In this document: positions 45,682-56,419 of the stretch, in pieces
Numbering within the stretch: the stretch's first letter is position 1
Layout of the letters: each line of letters begins with the position of its first letter
NCBI GenBank assembly: GCA_016271365.2
Contig: CM057452.1
Location: 1,246,601,001 to 1,246,665,000 of the forward strand
DNA: 64,000 nt
Origin: Neoceratodus forsteri
Taxonomy: Eukaryota; Chordata; Ceratodontiformes; Ceratodontidae
Reading direction: 5' to 3'
Notes under the pieces: generated by a model
Told to the model about the DNA's origin: nothing
What the model saw: the letters and a program-made list of their open reading frames with translations, nothing else
Database searches by the model: none
Position numbers and translations under genes: made by a program

Positions 45682-46460
45682 GCAATCATCAAGGTACACA
45701 GCACAATAACCAGTGTGAGGGGATAAAATTACATCCATGTACTGTTGGAATGTAGCGGGTTGGCCATTAAACCAAATGGCATGGTGGTGAACTGATAGAA
45801 TCCTATAGGAGTGACAAATGCAGTTTTTTTCTTTGGATTCTTTAGCTGGGGGGGGCAGTAACCCTTGGTGAGATCAAGGGTACTGATATACTTAACAGTT
45901 CCCAGTCTGTCCACCAAATCATTTACTCTGGGCAAAGGATAACTATCAAATTCTGACACTTAAGTTTCCTAAAATCAAGGCCTATTCTTACACCCCCTTC
46001 TTTTTTACTTACAGTCACCATTGGTGATGACCATGCACTTCTTAACTCTTCTATGATACCCAGTTCTTTCATTTTTTATATTTCCTTAACAACATCTACT
46101 CTTACCCGCTCTGGCAATCTGTATTCCTTTTGTCTAATAGGGTGAGCATTCCTTGTCAGTTTTACTTACTCGACCCCTTTTGCTCAGCCTGGTACTGTGG
46201 TAAAAGTGCTGTTAAATGTCTTTAGCGAGTTACAGATTTCTGTGGTTTGTTCGGAGGTTAAGGAAACATTCACCTTTACAGCATCAGCAGTTACAGTTTG
46301 TTCCAGTCTGTCATAAGCTGTATGAATATCTTCTTTATCAGTTTCTGGTAAAACCAGCAAAACAGCTTTTGGTATTTTTCAACCCATTTCTTGAGGAGGT
46401 TAGCATGGTATATCTTTGTAGGATTTTTTCCTGTCATGGGCCTCAATTTCATAGTTAACT
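45682..46460 (-). pseudogene. Gmr1-like reverse transcriptase
   Basis: Minus-strand reading from about 46300 downwards gives the RT entrance (a decayed VPG, then HPIRQKEYRLPERVR and MKELGIIEELRSAWSSPMV), then GLDFRKL. The 45729-45959 frame follows with YPLPRVNDLVDRLGTVKYIS, LDLTKGY, TPIGFYQFTTMPFGL. Then YMDVILSP and VYLDD appear at about 45687-45760 in a shifted frame, directly before the SINE. Both catalytic Asp codons survive. The RT follows integrase without a gap, not the reverse. Confidence 0.85.
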
Positions 46461-47679
46461 GTGCCAGTATGTCTAAGCACTTTATAAGGCCCTTGTCACT
46501 TCATAAAAAGTTTATTTTCTGTAGTGGGTTACAGTAGCAAGACCTTTTCATCTGGCTCTAAAACTTTTTCTTTTACCCGATGGTCATAATGCACCTTATG
46601 CTGGTTTGGGACCTCTTCCTGATTACTATGGGTGATTTCAACATATTTTGCCAGCTTCTTTCTTAGGGCACACATATAAGATGTAATATATTGTTTCTGA
46701 TGAGGGTTATCTTCTCATGTTTCTTTTATTACATCTAATGGCCCTCTAGGTTGTCTACCATACAGCATCTCAAATGGTGAAAAACCTGTTGATGCCTGTG
46801 ACACTTCTCTGTAAGCAAAAAGCAGGTAAGGTAAGTACTGGTCTCAGTCCTTCTCTTCCCCTTTTACAAACCTTTTTAACATGTGTTTTAGGGTTTGATT
46901 AAAATGCTCAAGACCATCTGTCTGAGGGTGATGAGGGAGGTTCTTATGGCAGTGATACCTAGTAGTTGGTACAGCTCCTTCAGTAATGCAGCACCAAAAT
47001 TACTGCCCAGATCAGTAATAATCTCTTTTGGTATGCCTACCTTGCTGAAATGTTTGGCAAACTCTGCTGCCACTTTTGGGGCTGTGACAGTATACACTGG
47101 AACTGTTTCTGGGTATTGAGTAGCATAGTCACATATTACCAAAATTAATCAATTACCCTTTTTACTTTTCTCTAAGGGGCTAACCACATCCATAGCAACT
47201 CTTTCAAAAGGCACATCTATCAAGGGTAGGAGCACCGGGGGCACCTTGTCTTTTTTAATGACTGGGGCTATTTTCTGACACTCAGCACAAGAACTGCAAT
47301 AGGTAGCAACATCTTTGTGAATTCCAGGCCAATAAAATCTGTACAGCAATCTGGCAAGGGTGCAATCCCTCCCCGGGTAACCAGCCATAGGACTATCATG
47401 TGCTATCTGTAACAACTCAGATCTACACTTTTGTGGTATAACCAATTGTTCTATCTGGTCCTGTGTCTGAGGTTTAACCCAAACTCTGTAGAGCAGCCCA
47501 TTACATTTTTTATGTTGGCCTGTGAGCACACACAAGCAATATCTTGTGCTAGTAGCACATTTCAGAGGTGTGTCAGTGTTGGCGAATGAAGGGCATGCTT
47601 TAGTAGGTGCACCCATCATTCCCCAATAAGCCAGCATGCTAGCGCTAACACAAGAATTATGTAAAGTGGACACAACTTA
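46461..47679 (-). pseudogene. Gmr1-like integrase
   Basis: The frame at 47149-47673 carries the zinc-binding domain (an HD near LLQIAHDSPMAGYPG, then FYWPGIHKDVATYCSSCAEC) and the first catalytic Asp (VAMDVVSPL). After one in-frame stop (47149-47151) the same frame resumes at 46888-47142 with VICDYATQYPETV and the second Asp (IITDLGSNFG). After a frameshift come HPQTDG, FNQTLKHML (glutamate of the triad lost or shifted) and, near 46440-46600, the GPY/F-type end (GPYKVLRHTGTVNYEI). It leads straight into RT. In life it joined element DNA to the chromosome. Confidence 0.9.
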
Positions 47680-47864
47680 TTAGAAAAGAGCCACTACAAT
47701 CAGAGACAAGCTTGTCATACAGCGGAACAGATGACATGCCTCCCGATGTGCCTTTCCTTGTGAAACATTTCAATAAACATCGCGGTGGAGCTGCCGACAC
47801 ACAATCCCCAAAGGAAGCCAACATCGGGAGTGCAATCCTCGTGTCAGCATGTACGGCCTCCCCC

Positions 47865-48060
47865 CCACATTGTGTAGCACACTGGGAGACCACCCCAGTG
47901 TGCTGCCGCTCACAGTAAGCCGACAGGGTCGGCATGTTCCTGCCCCTGGGCCCCGCCCCACCCCCATTGTGTGGCACACTGGGAGCCCACCCCAGTGATG
48001 CCAACATCAGGCACCCCCGGAAGTCATGGGGCACACTGGGAGCCCACCCCAGTGTGTCCA
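47865..48060. repeat. Three short hairpin repeats at one end of PAL copy 1
   Basis: CACACTGGGAG then C-CACCCCAGTGTG at 47879, 47965 and 48030, each self-complementary at its ends (CACTGGG against CCCAGTG). Diverged equivalents occur at the same place in copy 2. Confidence 0.8.
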
Positions 48061-49489
48061 AAATGTGTTTTCTTTCACCTGTAAAGAAAGAAAACTGTCC
48101 TGTGGTGCAGTGTGCATTTATTTTTTCATACCTGAAAAAAGAAAACCATCCATTGTCCATGGCACCCCCTTCCCCAACCCACACCCACCATCAGTGCATC
48201 CCACCTCCGCACACACCCCCCTTGCCCCATACTTACCTCCGGAGGTCCGGATCTGCGATCTTCGGTGGAGCAGGAACACATCTGAACTCTTCAAAGCCGA
48301 CCGCAAACTGAAGAAATGCCAGAAAGCTGTATAATGGCATAAATGGGGGGGGGTTCAAGTTAGGTGGATATTTCAGCCATTTTTTGGAATTTTGGATACA
48401 GATTTTCAACATGGGGTTCTTGGGACCCCACCACATGAACACATGCACTGTCATCTCGTTATTTGGTCACTGCATGGAATCACCTTTTAGGATTGAGTAA
48501 CAAAATGACAGTGCCACTGTCCATGAGATGAGGTCCCAAAAAAACTATCTTGCAAATTTGTTGAAAAAATTCCAAAAAATGACTGTGTTATGAGCGTGCT
48601 TTGTGCAGTTTCCTTGCACATTCATAACTTTGACAATTTTTAGTATTTTCACCCCAGATTTTCAACATTGCCATTTTTTCCCACCTCCTTATGAACAGTA
48701 TAGCTGTCATTTTTCACATCCTGCCCGAAATGTGTTTTTGCACATGTGACACACAATGGCGTGGTCGCTGTGGGAAATCAATGTTCAAGACAGATTGACA
48801 AAATCACAGTGACACTGTTCATGAGCAGAGGTCCCAAAATGAATATGTTGAAAACATGGTTAAAAAAAACAAACAAATAATTATGTTATGGGTATGCGTT
48901 CCGCAGTGTCTAAGAACGCCCGTGACTTCCCCAATTTTTCATATTTTCATTCCAGATTTTCAACATTGGCATTTTTTTAAACCTCCTTATAAACAGTACA
49001 ACTGTCATTTTTCACATCCTGCCTGAAATGTGTTTTTGCACATGTAGTGCACAATGGCACGGTCGCTGTGGGAAATCAAAGTTCGGGACAGATTATGAAA
49101 ATCACAGTGACATTGTTCATGAGCAGATGTCCCAAAATGCCTATGTTGAAAATCTGGCTAAAAAAATCCCCAAAATAATTGCGTTATGGGTGTGCATTAC
49201 GCAGTTTCTACGCACGCTCGTGACTTCACCAATTTTTCATGTTTTCACTCCAGATTTTCAACATTGCCATTTTTTTACACCTCCTCATGAACAGTACAGC
49301 TGTCATTTTTCACATCCTGCCCGAAATGTGGTTTTGCATCTGTGGTAACAAATGGCACGGTCACTGTGCAAAATCACCTTTCGTCTAACGAACTGATAGT
49401 GCCACTGTTCATGAGGTGGGGTCACAAAAAGTCCATGCTGAAAATTTGGAATGAAGATACCAACAAACACCCTGGGCATTAGCATTTCC

Positions 49490-49860
49490 AACCTTAATGC
49501 CCCACCCTGTAGAGACTGATAGGCATCAGAGGTGTGACTTGGGATTGTCGGCTGTAATGCTCACACCATTCCACCCCCACCCTGCAGTCAGTGACAGGGA
49601 TCGAGGTGTGCCTTGGACTCTTTGGCCCCAAAGTTCACCCTATTCTCCTATACTGCACCCATCTCAGCGTATATCCTTATGGAATGGGATGATCATAAGG
49701 CCCGATGATCCCAAGGCATACCGCAACACTTCTTTGTGTCTGCAGGGTAGGGTGATGTGAAATGGCATATACGTTTATGGCCGACTACCCAAAGGCACAC
49801 ACCAATGTCTGTCAGTCTCTGCAGGGTGGGGGTGGAGTAGGCGTCAGTTCACTACTTCAC
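49490..49860. repeat. Inverted-repeat C-rich module within PAL copy 1
   Basis: The left arm has CCCCACCCTGTAGAGACTGA and TAGGCATCAGAGGTGTGAC; the right arm ends GTCTGTCAGTCTCTGCAGGG followed by TGGGGGTGG. It is the reverse complement of the 1425-1780 module in copy 3. Confidence 0.65.
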
Positions 49861-50009
49861 TACCATTACTATTATGCATCTCTCTAACTCCTGCACTACC
49901 AATGCCAATGCCAGCAAGATAACATTCGGCATTGACAAATGCTTGTTAAACATAGGTTCACCCTGTTTTGGTTTCACCCCCAGCTGCTTAAAGTAACCCT
50001 GTAAAGAAA

Positions 50010-50149
50010 CATTGTGATTGGTTGGCATCCCATGGCACTCCAGACATTACCTCATGGGTTACAGCCCACCTGATAGGCTAATGATGCACATGACCCAGAT
50101 CAGATTTCCAGTATATCCAGGTCCCAGGAACCCCCTGCTCTCCAGTTGT
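50010..50149 (+). repeat. DIRS 5' inverted terminal repeat
   Basis: CATTGTGATTGGTTGGCATC is its outer end. It matches the complement of 56178-56303 nearly base for base over about 130 bp (for example GGTTACAGCCCACC against GGTGGGCTGTAACCC), but lacks the outermost 32 bp present in the 3' repeat. Non-identical ITR ends are usual for DIRS. Confidence 0.9.
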
Positions 50150-50399
50150 AATTTGTGCATCTGATTAGGCAAGAAGCATCCAGAGAACCCCTGTCTGCTC
50201 CTTAAAATTCTAAGGTAGGAACTGTATTTGTTATTTCTCTTACCAAGAGCCTTCCATGTTTATGCTTTAAATCGGTTCAAAAATTGCAGTACTGTTTTTG
50301 TTGTCTCCATGGCCTATTACTGGCCTCTCAGGCAGCGTGCCTTCTGTGCAGAATCCACGCGGTCCTGTGGGCTCATCCTGCAGGCCCGAGCCCTTAATC

Positions 50400-50880
50400 C
50401 CCACCGCGAGTCACCTCGTGCCCCCGCGACTCCGCAGCTCTGCAGCACTGCTGTGGTGCGTCCCCAAGTCAATATTCAGCCCAGGCCCATGCCTGGCCCA
50501 CCAGCCCCGCGAGTCACCTCTTCCACCATGACTCCGTGGTTAAACAACCCCAGGCACGCCTGACCTAACCCGCGAGTCGCTTCCTTCACCCACGACTGCT
50601 GCTCTCGAGCCTCCCACGCCTTCTAGGGCTGTGGCCCACAAACCGTGAGTCACTTTCTCCCAGCGACTCAGCAGAAAACCCAAGCCCACCACTTTCGCGT
50701 GGCCCACCAAACCATGATCGCCTCTTCCCCAACGTCATGATTACTCCCCAACCTCCCTGTAAAACTTAGCGCGAGTCACCTCTTCTCCCTGCGATTCCGT
50801 GATTTAACCCTCCACGAGCATTGGCAGACCCTAATACCGCATGAGTCGCCTCTTCTCCCAGTGACTCGAGGTTATCCCAA
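50400..50880. repeat. Array of seven GAGTC...GACTC hairpin motifs in the DIRS leader
   Basis: CGAGTCACCTC-like words start at about 50406, 50509, 50573, 50645, 50714, 50771 and 50842. Each is followed 15-25 bp later by a GCGACTC-like word, so each can fold on itself. Spacing varies from 57 to 103 bp. The array lies between the 5' ITR and the gag frame. A role in RNA packaging or translation is speculative. Confidence 0.75.
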
Positions 50881-51370
50881 GCCACCACCCCCCTCCCTCT
50901 GAGGCCTTCCAAGGTGGCCGAGACTCCCCAGCGCCCAAGCAGTCACGACTCTGGGTCGTGCCTCTGTGGCTGCTCGGTCGTAGGACCTGGAATCCCCTCG
51001 CGTGCCCAATCGGAGGCGCAGTTCCATCCCCGAGCACCGCCGGGCCTCTCTCTCTGCGGGTGCATCCGCCCTTGACTAGGAGGAGCACCCGGACGTGCCT
51101 CACCCTCCTCCTCCTCCTTTCGACTCTGACCTGCCAGACTCGGCCTCCAGGACCTTGGAGCCAAGCATTCCCCGTCTTGCCACGGGGCTTAGGGAACAGC
51201 TTAGGGCACAGCTTCCCTTCCCCGGAGCCGCTCAGAAGAGCAGCGGCGTTGGCCTTCCCACTTCCTTCCATGCCCTCTCGGAGCCCAACCACGCAGCCTG
51301 GCACCACGGGGGCCTAGGGGACAGCTTCCGAAGTCTCTTTCCTCGCTCAGACCTTCTCTTTATCTTTCAG

Positions 51371-52829
51371 ATGGTCAAAGTGAAGAAATGTACCGCGTGC
51401 AATGCCTCCCTCCTCCCTCAAACCCCAGGCCCTCTCTGCGCTGCCTGCCTCTTGGACGATGACCTGTCTTCGATGGATAGAACCACGACTCCTTCCCCTC
51501 CCAGGCCCCAGCACTTCAACCTGGGTGGATCCGGGCTCCCTATTGATACAGAACCAACAAGCGGCGGTCGCCATGATGGAGAGTCAGCAGAACTTCATGC
51601 TGAAGATCATGGAGAAGCTGGAGGCACTTACCCAAAACAGACCTCGGCCACCCAGCACAGAGCTCATCCACCCGAGAGACCTTCCAGAGGACCCACCAGC
51701 CCCAGAGGACCCTCTTCCCAGCATTCCCATTGATGGCAATCTGGAAGATAGGGACAAAGAGGAGGAATTCGAGGATGAGGAGGAGGAGCATGGCGTGGAG
51801 TCCAATATGGAGGACACCGACCAGCAGGCAGCTCCCTCGCTGACATCAAAACTGTGCGCGTTCGACACAATCCCCCAGCCTTATGAAGGCCATCAAGGCC
51901 ACCATGGGCCTATCCACAGATGAACAAGAAGTGGAGAAGACGGAATCGAAGCTGGACCCAATGATCCAGCTAAGGACCACCACACCGGAGACCTTTCCAG
52001 TCTGCCCAGCCATTGAGGAACTGATCCACACGGAATGGCAATCCACAGACCCGGGCAGAATGCCAAACCGAAGGAACTTACACAAAATGTATCCGGTCCA
52101 AGGTGACAAATCAGACGCCTGGTGCAAGGCGCCCTCTATCGATCCACAGGTGGCGGCCTTGAGTAAGAAGACGGTGCTACCATGTGGCACCATTGCCCTC
52201 AAGGACCCCACAGACAAAAGAATCGAGGACATGTTAAAGAGGACCTTCGAAATTGAGGGCACCATGGCCAAGGCGATGATGGCAGCCATCTATACCTCTC
52301 GCGCCCAGATACGCTGGCTGGAGGAACTTCAGGAACAGGCAAGTCCAAAGTCCAGGGAGGCTGAACTTTTAGACTGCACCCTCGATGCAGCCAAATACCT
52401 GGCAGACATGGCAGTGGACTCCCTAAGCCTCCAGGCCAGAGCGGCCGCAATCACAATTGGCCCGCAGAGCTCTATGGCTCAAGCTCTGGGACGCCGATTC
52501 AGAATCCAAGACTCTTTTGCAGAACTTACCCTTAAGGGACTCATGTTTTCGGGAGGGTCTCCAGAATTACTTAAAACAGAAAGAAGAGGGTAGGGACCTC
52601 CTAAGAAACCGGTCAAGACCTCACACCTACCTTCCGCTAGACGGAGGTTTCATCCTGGGCCCAAGACCCAAACTCATAGGGATTCCTACCCCAGAACCAC
52701 TCCTTTCGGGGTAGAGCATCACCATCCTACCCACGCACGCACGCCTTCAGCAGTTACAAGTCTTCCCCTTTCCGACCCCGGGGACAAAAGTCCGGAGGTC
52801 AAGGAAGGGGATTCAGAGGAAAACAGTGA
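51371..52829 (+). pseudogene. DIRS gag-like ORF, frameshifted
   Basis: The start chosen is the ATG at 51371 (MVKVKKCTACNASL), which opens a CxxC...CxxC zinc-ribbon-like N-terminus (CTAC, then LCAACL) typical of DIRS gag. The frame then shifts near 51540 and again near 51880. The long third frame (51883-52590) has IEELIHTEWQSTDPGRM, LHKMYPVQG, VAALSKKTVLP, IALKDPTDKRIEDMLKRTFE and QIRWLEELQ, a signature order for DIRS gag. An acidic linker lies at 51750-51800. A basic RG-rich tail (RGQKSGGQGRGFRGKQ, 52776-52826) is in yet another frame and overlaps the pol frame. In life it would have packaged the RNA. Confidence 0.85.
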
Positions 52830-54744
52830 CTCCGACTCACCGAGCCCCCCCCAACGAATCCCGTACCCCCCTGTCGGACAACGGCTAACCCTATTCGCTC
52901 ACCGCTGGGCGTCCACCATGTCAGACAGGTGGGTCCGGGACGTGGTCTCGAAGGGGTACACCATAGAGTTGTACCATCCTTCGGTCCCCCCTCGCTTCGT
53001 CTCATCCCCGGTCTCCAGATGAAGAGCCTCACCTCACCAGGTACAGGGTATTCTGGCAGATCTCATCCAGAACAGGGCCATTCAACCCATTCTGGTCCAG
53101 GAGCAGGGGGAAGGCATGTACTCCATCTTCTTCCTGGTTCCCAAGAAGTCGGGGGAGCTAAGGCCCATCCTGGACCTCAAGAGCCTGAACCATTACGTGA
53201 TCACACGTCGGTTCAAAATGGAGACTGTTCGATCCACCCTCCAGGGCATCAGGGTAGGCGACTTCCTGACATCCATCGATCTCAAGGACGCCTACCTACA
53301 CATCCCCATCATCAAGAGTCACAGAAGATTCCTCCGTTTTCACATCCTGGGACACCACTTTCAATACTGGGCGCTCCCGTTCGGCCTGTCATCAGCCCCC
53401 AGAGTCTTCACCAAGGTATCCATCACCCTGGTAGCCAGACTCAGGGAGCAGGGGCTAGACATAGTGCCGTATCTAGATGACTGGCTCATACGCGCTCGAT
53501 CTGAGGGTCAGGCGCGTGCTCACACAGAGCTCACTTTGCGAGCACTCGAGGACCACGGCTGGGTGGTGAACAGAGAGAAGAGCCATCTCCGCCCGACCCA
53601 ACAGATCTAACACCTCGGAGCTATCATCAACTCAGCAGAGGGTTGGGCGAAGCCGGCACCAGCATGGATCCACAGCCTCCACAGCCTGGCCGCACAGTTA
53701 AGGTCACATCCACACATCAAGGTGGAGAAGGTGGCGAGACTCCTGGGATGCATGTCCTCCTGCATTGACCTCATCCCCTGGGCCAGGTGGCACATGCGTC
53801 CACTCCAAAACTACATTCTGGTGCGCGGAGCACCCAACGAGTGCAACCTGTGCTGCACGGTCCGGTTACCCACAGAAGTAAGATCATCTCTGGACTGGTG
53901 GGTCACCCCGGGGAATCTGACAAGGGGGGTTCCCCTGGAGGCACCGCACCCGATCCCCATCGAGATGGACGCGAGTCTCTCCAGCTGGGGAGCCTGTCTG
54001 GGGGACGAATCAGCACAGGGCCCCTGGTCCCCAGCAGAGTCACAGCTTTCAATCAATGTCCTGGAAATGAGAGCGGTGTTCCACGCCCTGAGGGCATTCC
54101 GACACATCATCCAAGGAAAGTCGGTCCTAATCAAGTCCGACAACCGCGTGACAGTGGCTTACACAGAAAAGCAGGGGGGTACCAGGAGCAGGACCATGTC
54201 ACGAGAGACCGCAAAGGTGATGAACTGGGCACAAACGCACCTATCACACCTGGGGGCAGTACACCTAGCGGGAAAACTGAACGTAAGGGCAGATTGGCTC
54301 AGCTGACAGCAGATCCACCCCGGAGAATGGTGCTTGCACCCGGATCTGTTCCAGGTGATCCAGGAGGCATGGGGCCCAGTGTCAATGGACCTAATGGCAT
54401 CAAGAGACAACGCTCAGGTGGACCACTATTTCTCCCGGTTCAGAGACGCGCTCTCCCAAGGCACGGACGCCCTCTCCCAGGTATGGTCTCAGGACTATGC
54501 GTATGTTTTCCCCCCAATTCCTCTCATCACACAGGTTCTGAAAAAAATCCGAACATCCAGGACTTCCATCATCTTGGTGGCCCCATACTGGCCCCGCAGA
54601 GCTTGGTTCACGGCAATCACAGAAATGTCCCGAGCCAGCCTCCAGATCCCATCCCGTCCGGACATGCTGACGCAGGGCCCCGTATTGCACCCGTCCCCTC
54701 GAACCCTAAAGCTCACGGCCTGGCTCCTGAGAGGGAACGACTAA
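52830..54744 (+). pseudogene. DIRS RT - RNase H - methyltransferase-like polyprotein
   Basis: One frame runs from before 52830 to 54744 and is interrupted only by stops at 53020, 53608 and 54304. RT: YSIFFLVPKKSGELRPILDL, TSIDLKDAYLHIPI, ALPFGLSSAPRVFTK and the catalytic YLDDWLI (Y codon at 53470). RNase H: IEMDASLSSWGACL, INVLEMRAV, LIKSDNRVTVAY and LNVRADWLS. The methyltransferase-like segment follows (VSMDLMASRDNAQV, then AYVFPPIPLI and APYWPRRAWF). All catalytic acids of RT and RNase H are kept. TAA and TGA at two of the stops could each come from a single C-to-T change (CAA, CGA). Confidence 0.92.
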
Positions 54745-54779
54745 CCACTACCGGGTATCACGAGTCGGTCATAGGCACG

Positions 54780-55800
54780 CTCCTACGATCTTGACGAGCC
54801 TCCACTACTTCCACCTACGAGAGACAATGGGCCATCTTCACACAGTGGTGCCACCAACGAGGCTCAGTACCGGAACAGGCAAACCTCCCCACTATCTTGC
54901 TGTTCCTGCAGCAGGCGGTGGATAAGGGACTGACACCTTCCTCCCTAAGGGTGCAATTAGCGGCCATCGGAGCGGCCAGAGGCCTAGTTGAAGGGCACCC
55001 GCCCGGGGCCCATCCAGATGCCATCCGCTTCTTGCGGGCGGTAGACCTCATGCGGCCCAGGACCAGACCTAACGTTGCACCATGGGACCTACCACTAGTC
55101 TTGGACTCCCTAATAATGGCACCGTATGAACCACTCGCAGACTCAGATCTGTTCTGGGCAGGACTGAAGACTGCCTTCCTGGTGGCCATCTGTTCGGCCA
55201 GACGGATAGGCGAAGCTCGGCGCCCTGTCTTGCGCTCCACCCTACACCATCTTCACCCCCAAAGGGGTTAGGCTCCAGACGGTACCGGCTTTCCAGCCAA
55301 AGGTTCCGACGAGGTTCCACAGAGAACAACCCATAGATCTTCCCACCCTGCCTCGCACAGCCCCTCCAGCCGAATGCGGCGCCCCCGACCCACTAGACGT
55401 GGGTTCAGCCCTTTCTATCTACCTGACCAGAACTCAGGCCATCCGTAAGACGGAGAGACTCTTCATCATCGCGAAAGGCCAAAGACAGGGCCGCAGCATC
55501 CAAAACAACCATCGCGGGGTGGATCAGAAGGTCGTTCGCCACGCTTACCGGCGGCGAATTGACACCATCCCAGGAATTAGGCCCACTCCACCAGAGCGGT
55601 ATCCACCTCCTGGGCGGAGAGAGCATCAGTGTCATCCGAGGACATCTGCAGGGCGGCTATCTGGAGCTCCTTACATACCTTCGCCAGGCACTACAGACTG
55701 GAACAACTCCAGGACTTCAGACCAGCCTTCGCAGCCCATGTCCTGGCAGCGGCCCCATCTCCCGGACCCCCCGATCCTTCCGAATCCCTCCCGGAGGTCT
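54780..55800 (+). pseudogene. DIRS tyrosine recombinase, frameshifted
   Basis: The N-terminal SAM-like domain reads STYERQWAIFTQWC, then ILLFLQQAVDKGLTPSSLRV (54815-54960). The catalytic domain has the box I arginine in CSARRIGE (about 55195-55214), the HxxR motif as HSTR (55584-55595) and the nucleophile tyrosine in FARHYRL (codon 55692-55694). Three frame changes of the same sense (near 55225, 55490 and 55575) lie between box I and HxxR, so the protein is dead though every catalytic residue is present. In life it inserted the circular DNA copy without an integrase. Confidence 0.9.
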
Positions 55801-55817
55801 AAACTGCTTCTTATCTC

Positions 55818-55920
55818 CCATGAGGTAATGTCTGGAGTGCCATGGGATGCCAACCAATCACAATGGGTGTTTACTCACCTGCTAAAGGTGATTGTGTTGG
55901 TTGGCATCCATGGAACTCCA
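55818..55920. repeat. DIRS internal complementary region
   Basis: The left half (55818-55864) is the complement of the element's 5' end (50010-50058). The right half (55865-55920) is the complement of its 3' end (56279-56336). The two meet at CAATGGGTG. In DIRS replication this segment serves as a template that joins both ends into a circle. Confidence 0.9.
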
Positions 55921-56177
55921 AGGCCCACCCTCGGGAATGATCGGAGTGTCCAACCAGTAAGATCAGGAGGTCCTTACACCAGCCCGTCAGGGTTCAATTC
56001 CTATGCTAACAATCAGTCGAACCACGGTTGGAGGTAGTGTGTACATAATAGGGAATAAACTTAGGCCTCTGGCCATTGTTATTGTCACCATGTCGTAGCA
56101 GACCTCATCCTTCTAGTCTCTATTGTGTGTATTGTTTCTCGTACTAACATCCTTCCTTTCAGCTATGGAAAATTCAA

Positions 56178-56340
56178 ACTGGAGAGCAGGGGTTCCTGGG
56201 ACCTGGATATACTGGAAATCTGATCTGGGTCATGTGCATCATTAGCCTATCAGGTGGGCTGTAACCCATGAGGTAATGTCTGGAGTGCCATGGATGCCAA
56301 CCAACACAATCACCTTTACCAGGTGAGTAAACACCCATTG
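56178..56340 (-). repeat. DIRS 3' inverted terminal repeat
   Basis: Complement of the 5' repeat. It carries 32 further bases (CACCTTTACCAGGTGAGTAAA within them) that occur only here and in the internal complementary region. Confidence 0.9.
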
Positions 56341-56419
56341 TTAGCTTGTTCTGAAAGAAAATCACAATCAGTGATCAGTTTAGTTTCAGTATTTTCATAT
56401 GTTAACCCCTTATGTCCAT

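Larger units (their letters stand above)
47680..49945 (+). mobile_element. PAL element copy 1, most complete, inside Gmr1
   Basis: It lies between the integrase and the DIRS element. From left it has three hairpin words (CACTGGGAGCCCACCCCAGTG at 47961 and variants at 47875 and 48026), the AAAGAAAACCATCCATTGTCC segment (48137) and serial palindromic units (48400-49450). The C-rich inverted-repeat module follows (49490-49860), then the end GGCATTGACAAATGCTTGTT (49931-49950). A 175-residue open frame (47657-48184, minus) has a repeated LGWAPSVPH caused by the hairpin words and is not a known protein. Confidence 0.75.
50010..56340 (+). mobile_element. DIRS-type tyrosine-recombinase retrotransposon, nearly complete
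   Basis: A 6.3 kb element with inverted terminal repeats (50010-50149 and 56178-56335). An internal complementary region (55818-55920) contains the complements of both ends. It encodes gag, RT, RNase H, methyltransferase-like and tyrosine recombinase on the plus strand. There is no LTR, integrase or protease, as is typical of DIRS. CATTG closes both ends (50010-50014 and 56336-56340). It is inserted in the Gmr1-like element between protease and integrase. All parts are present, so decay is by point changes and small indels after insertion. Confidence 0.9.

Noticed and set aside
47657..48184. 175-codon minus-strand frame with repeated LGWAPSVPH
   Set aside because: The repeats are the translated PAL hairpin words, and the frame crosses the boundary between PAL and the Gypsy element.
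50400..50880. CRISPR array
   Set aside because: Repeats are short, variable and inside the leader of a eukaryotic retrotransposon; spacers are not unique in the CRISPR sense.
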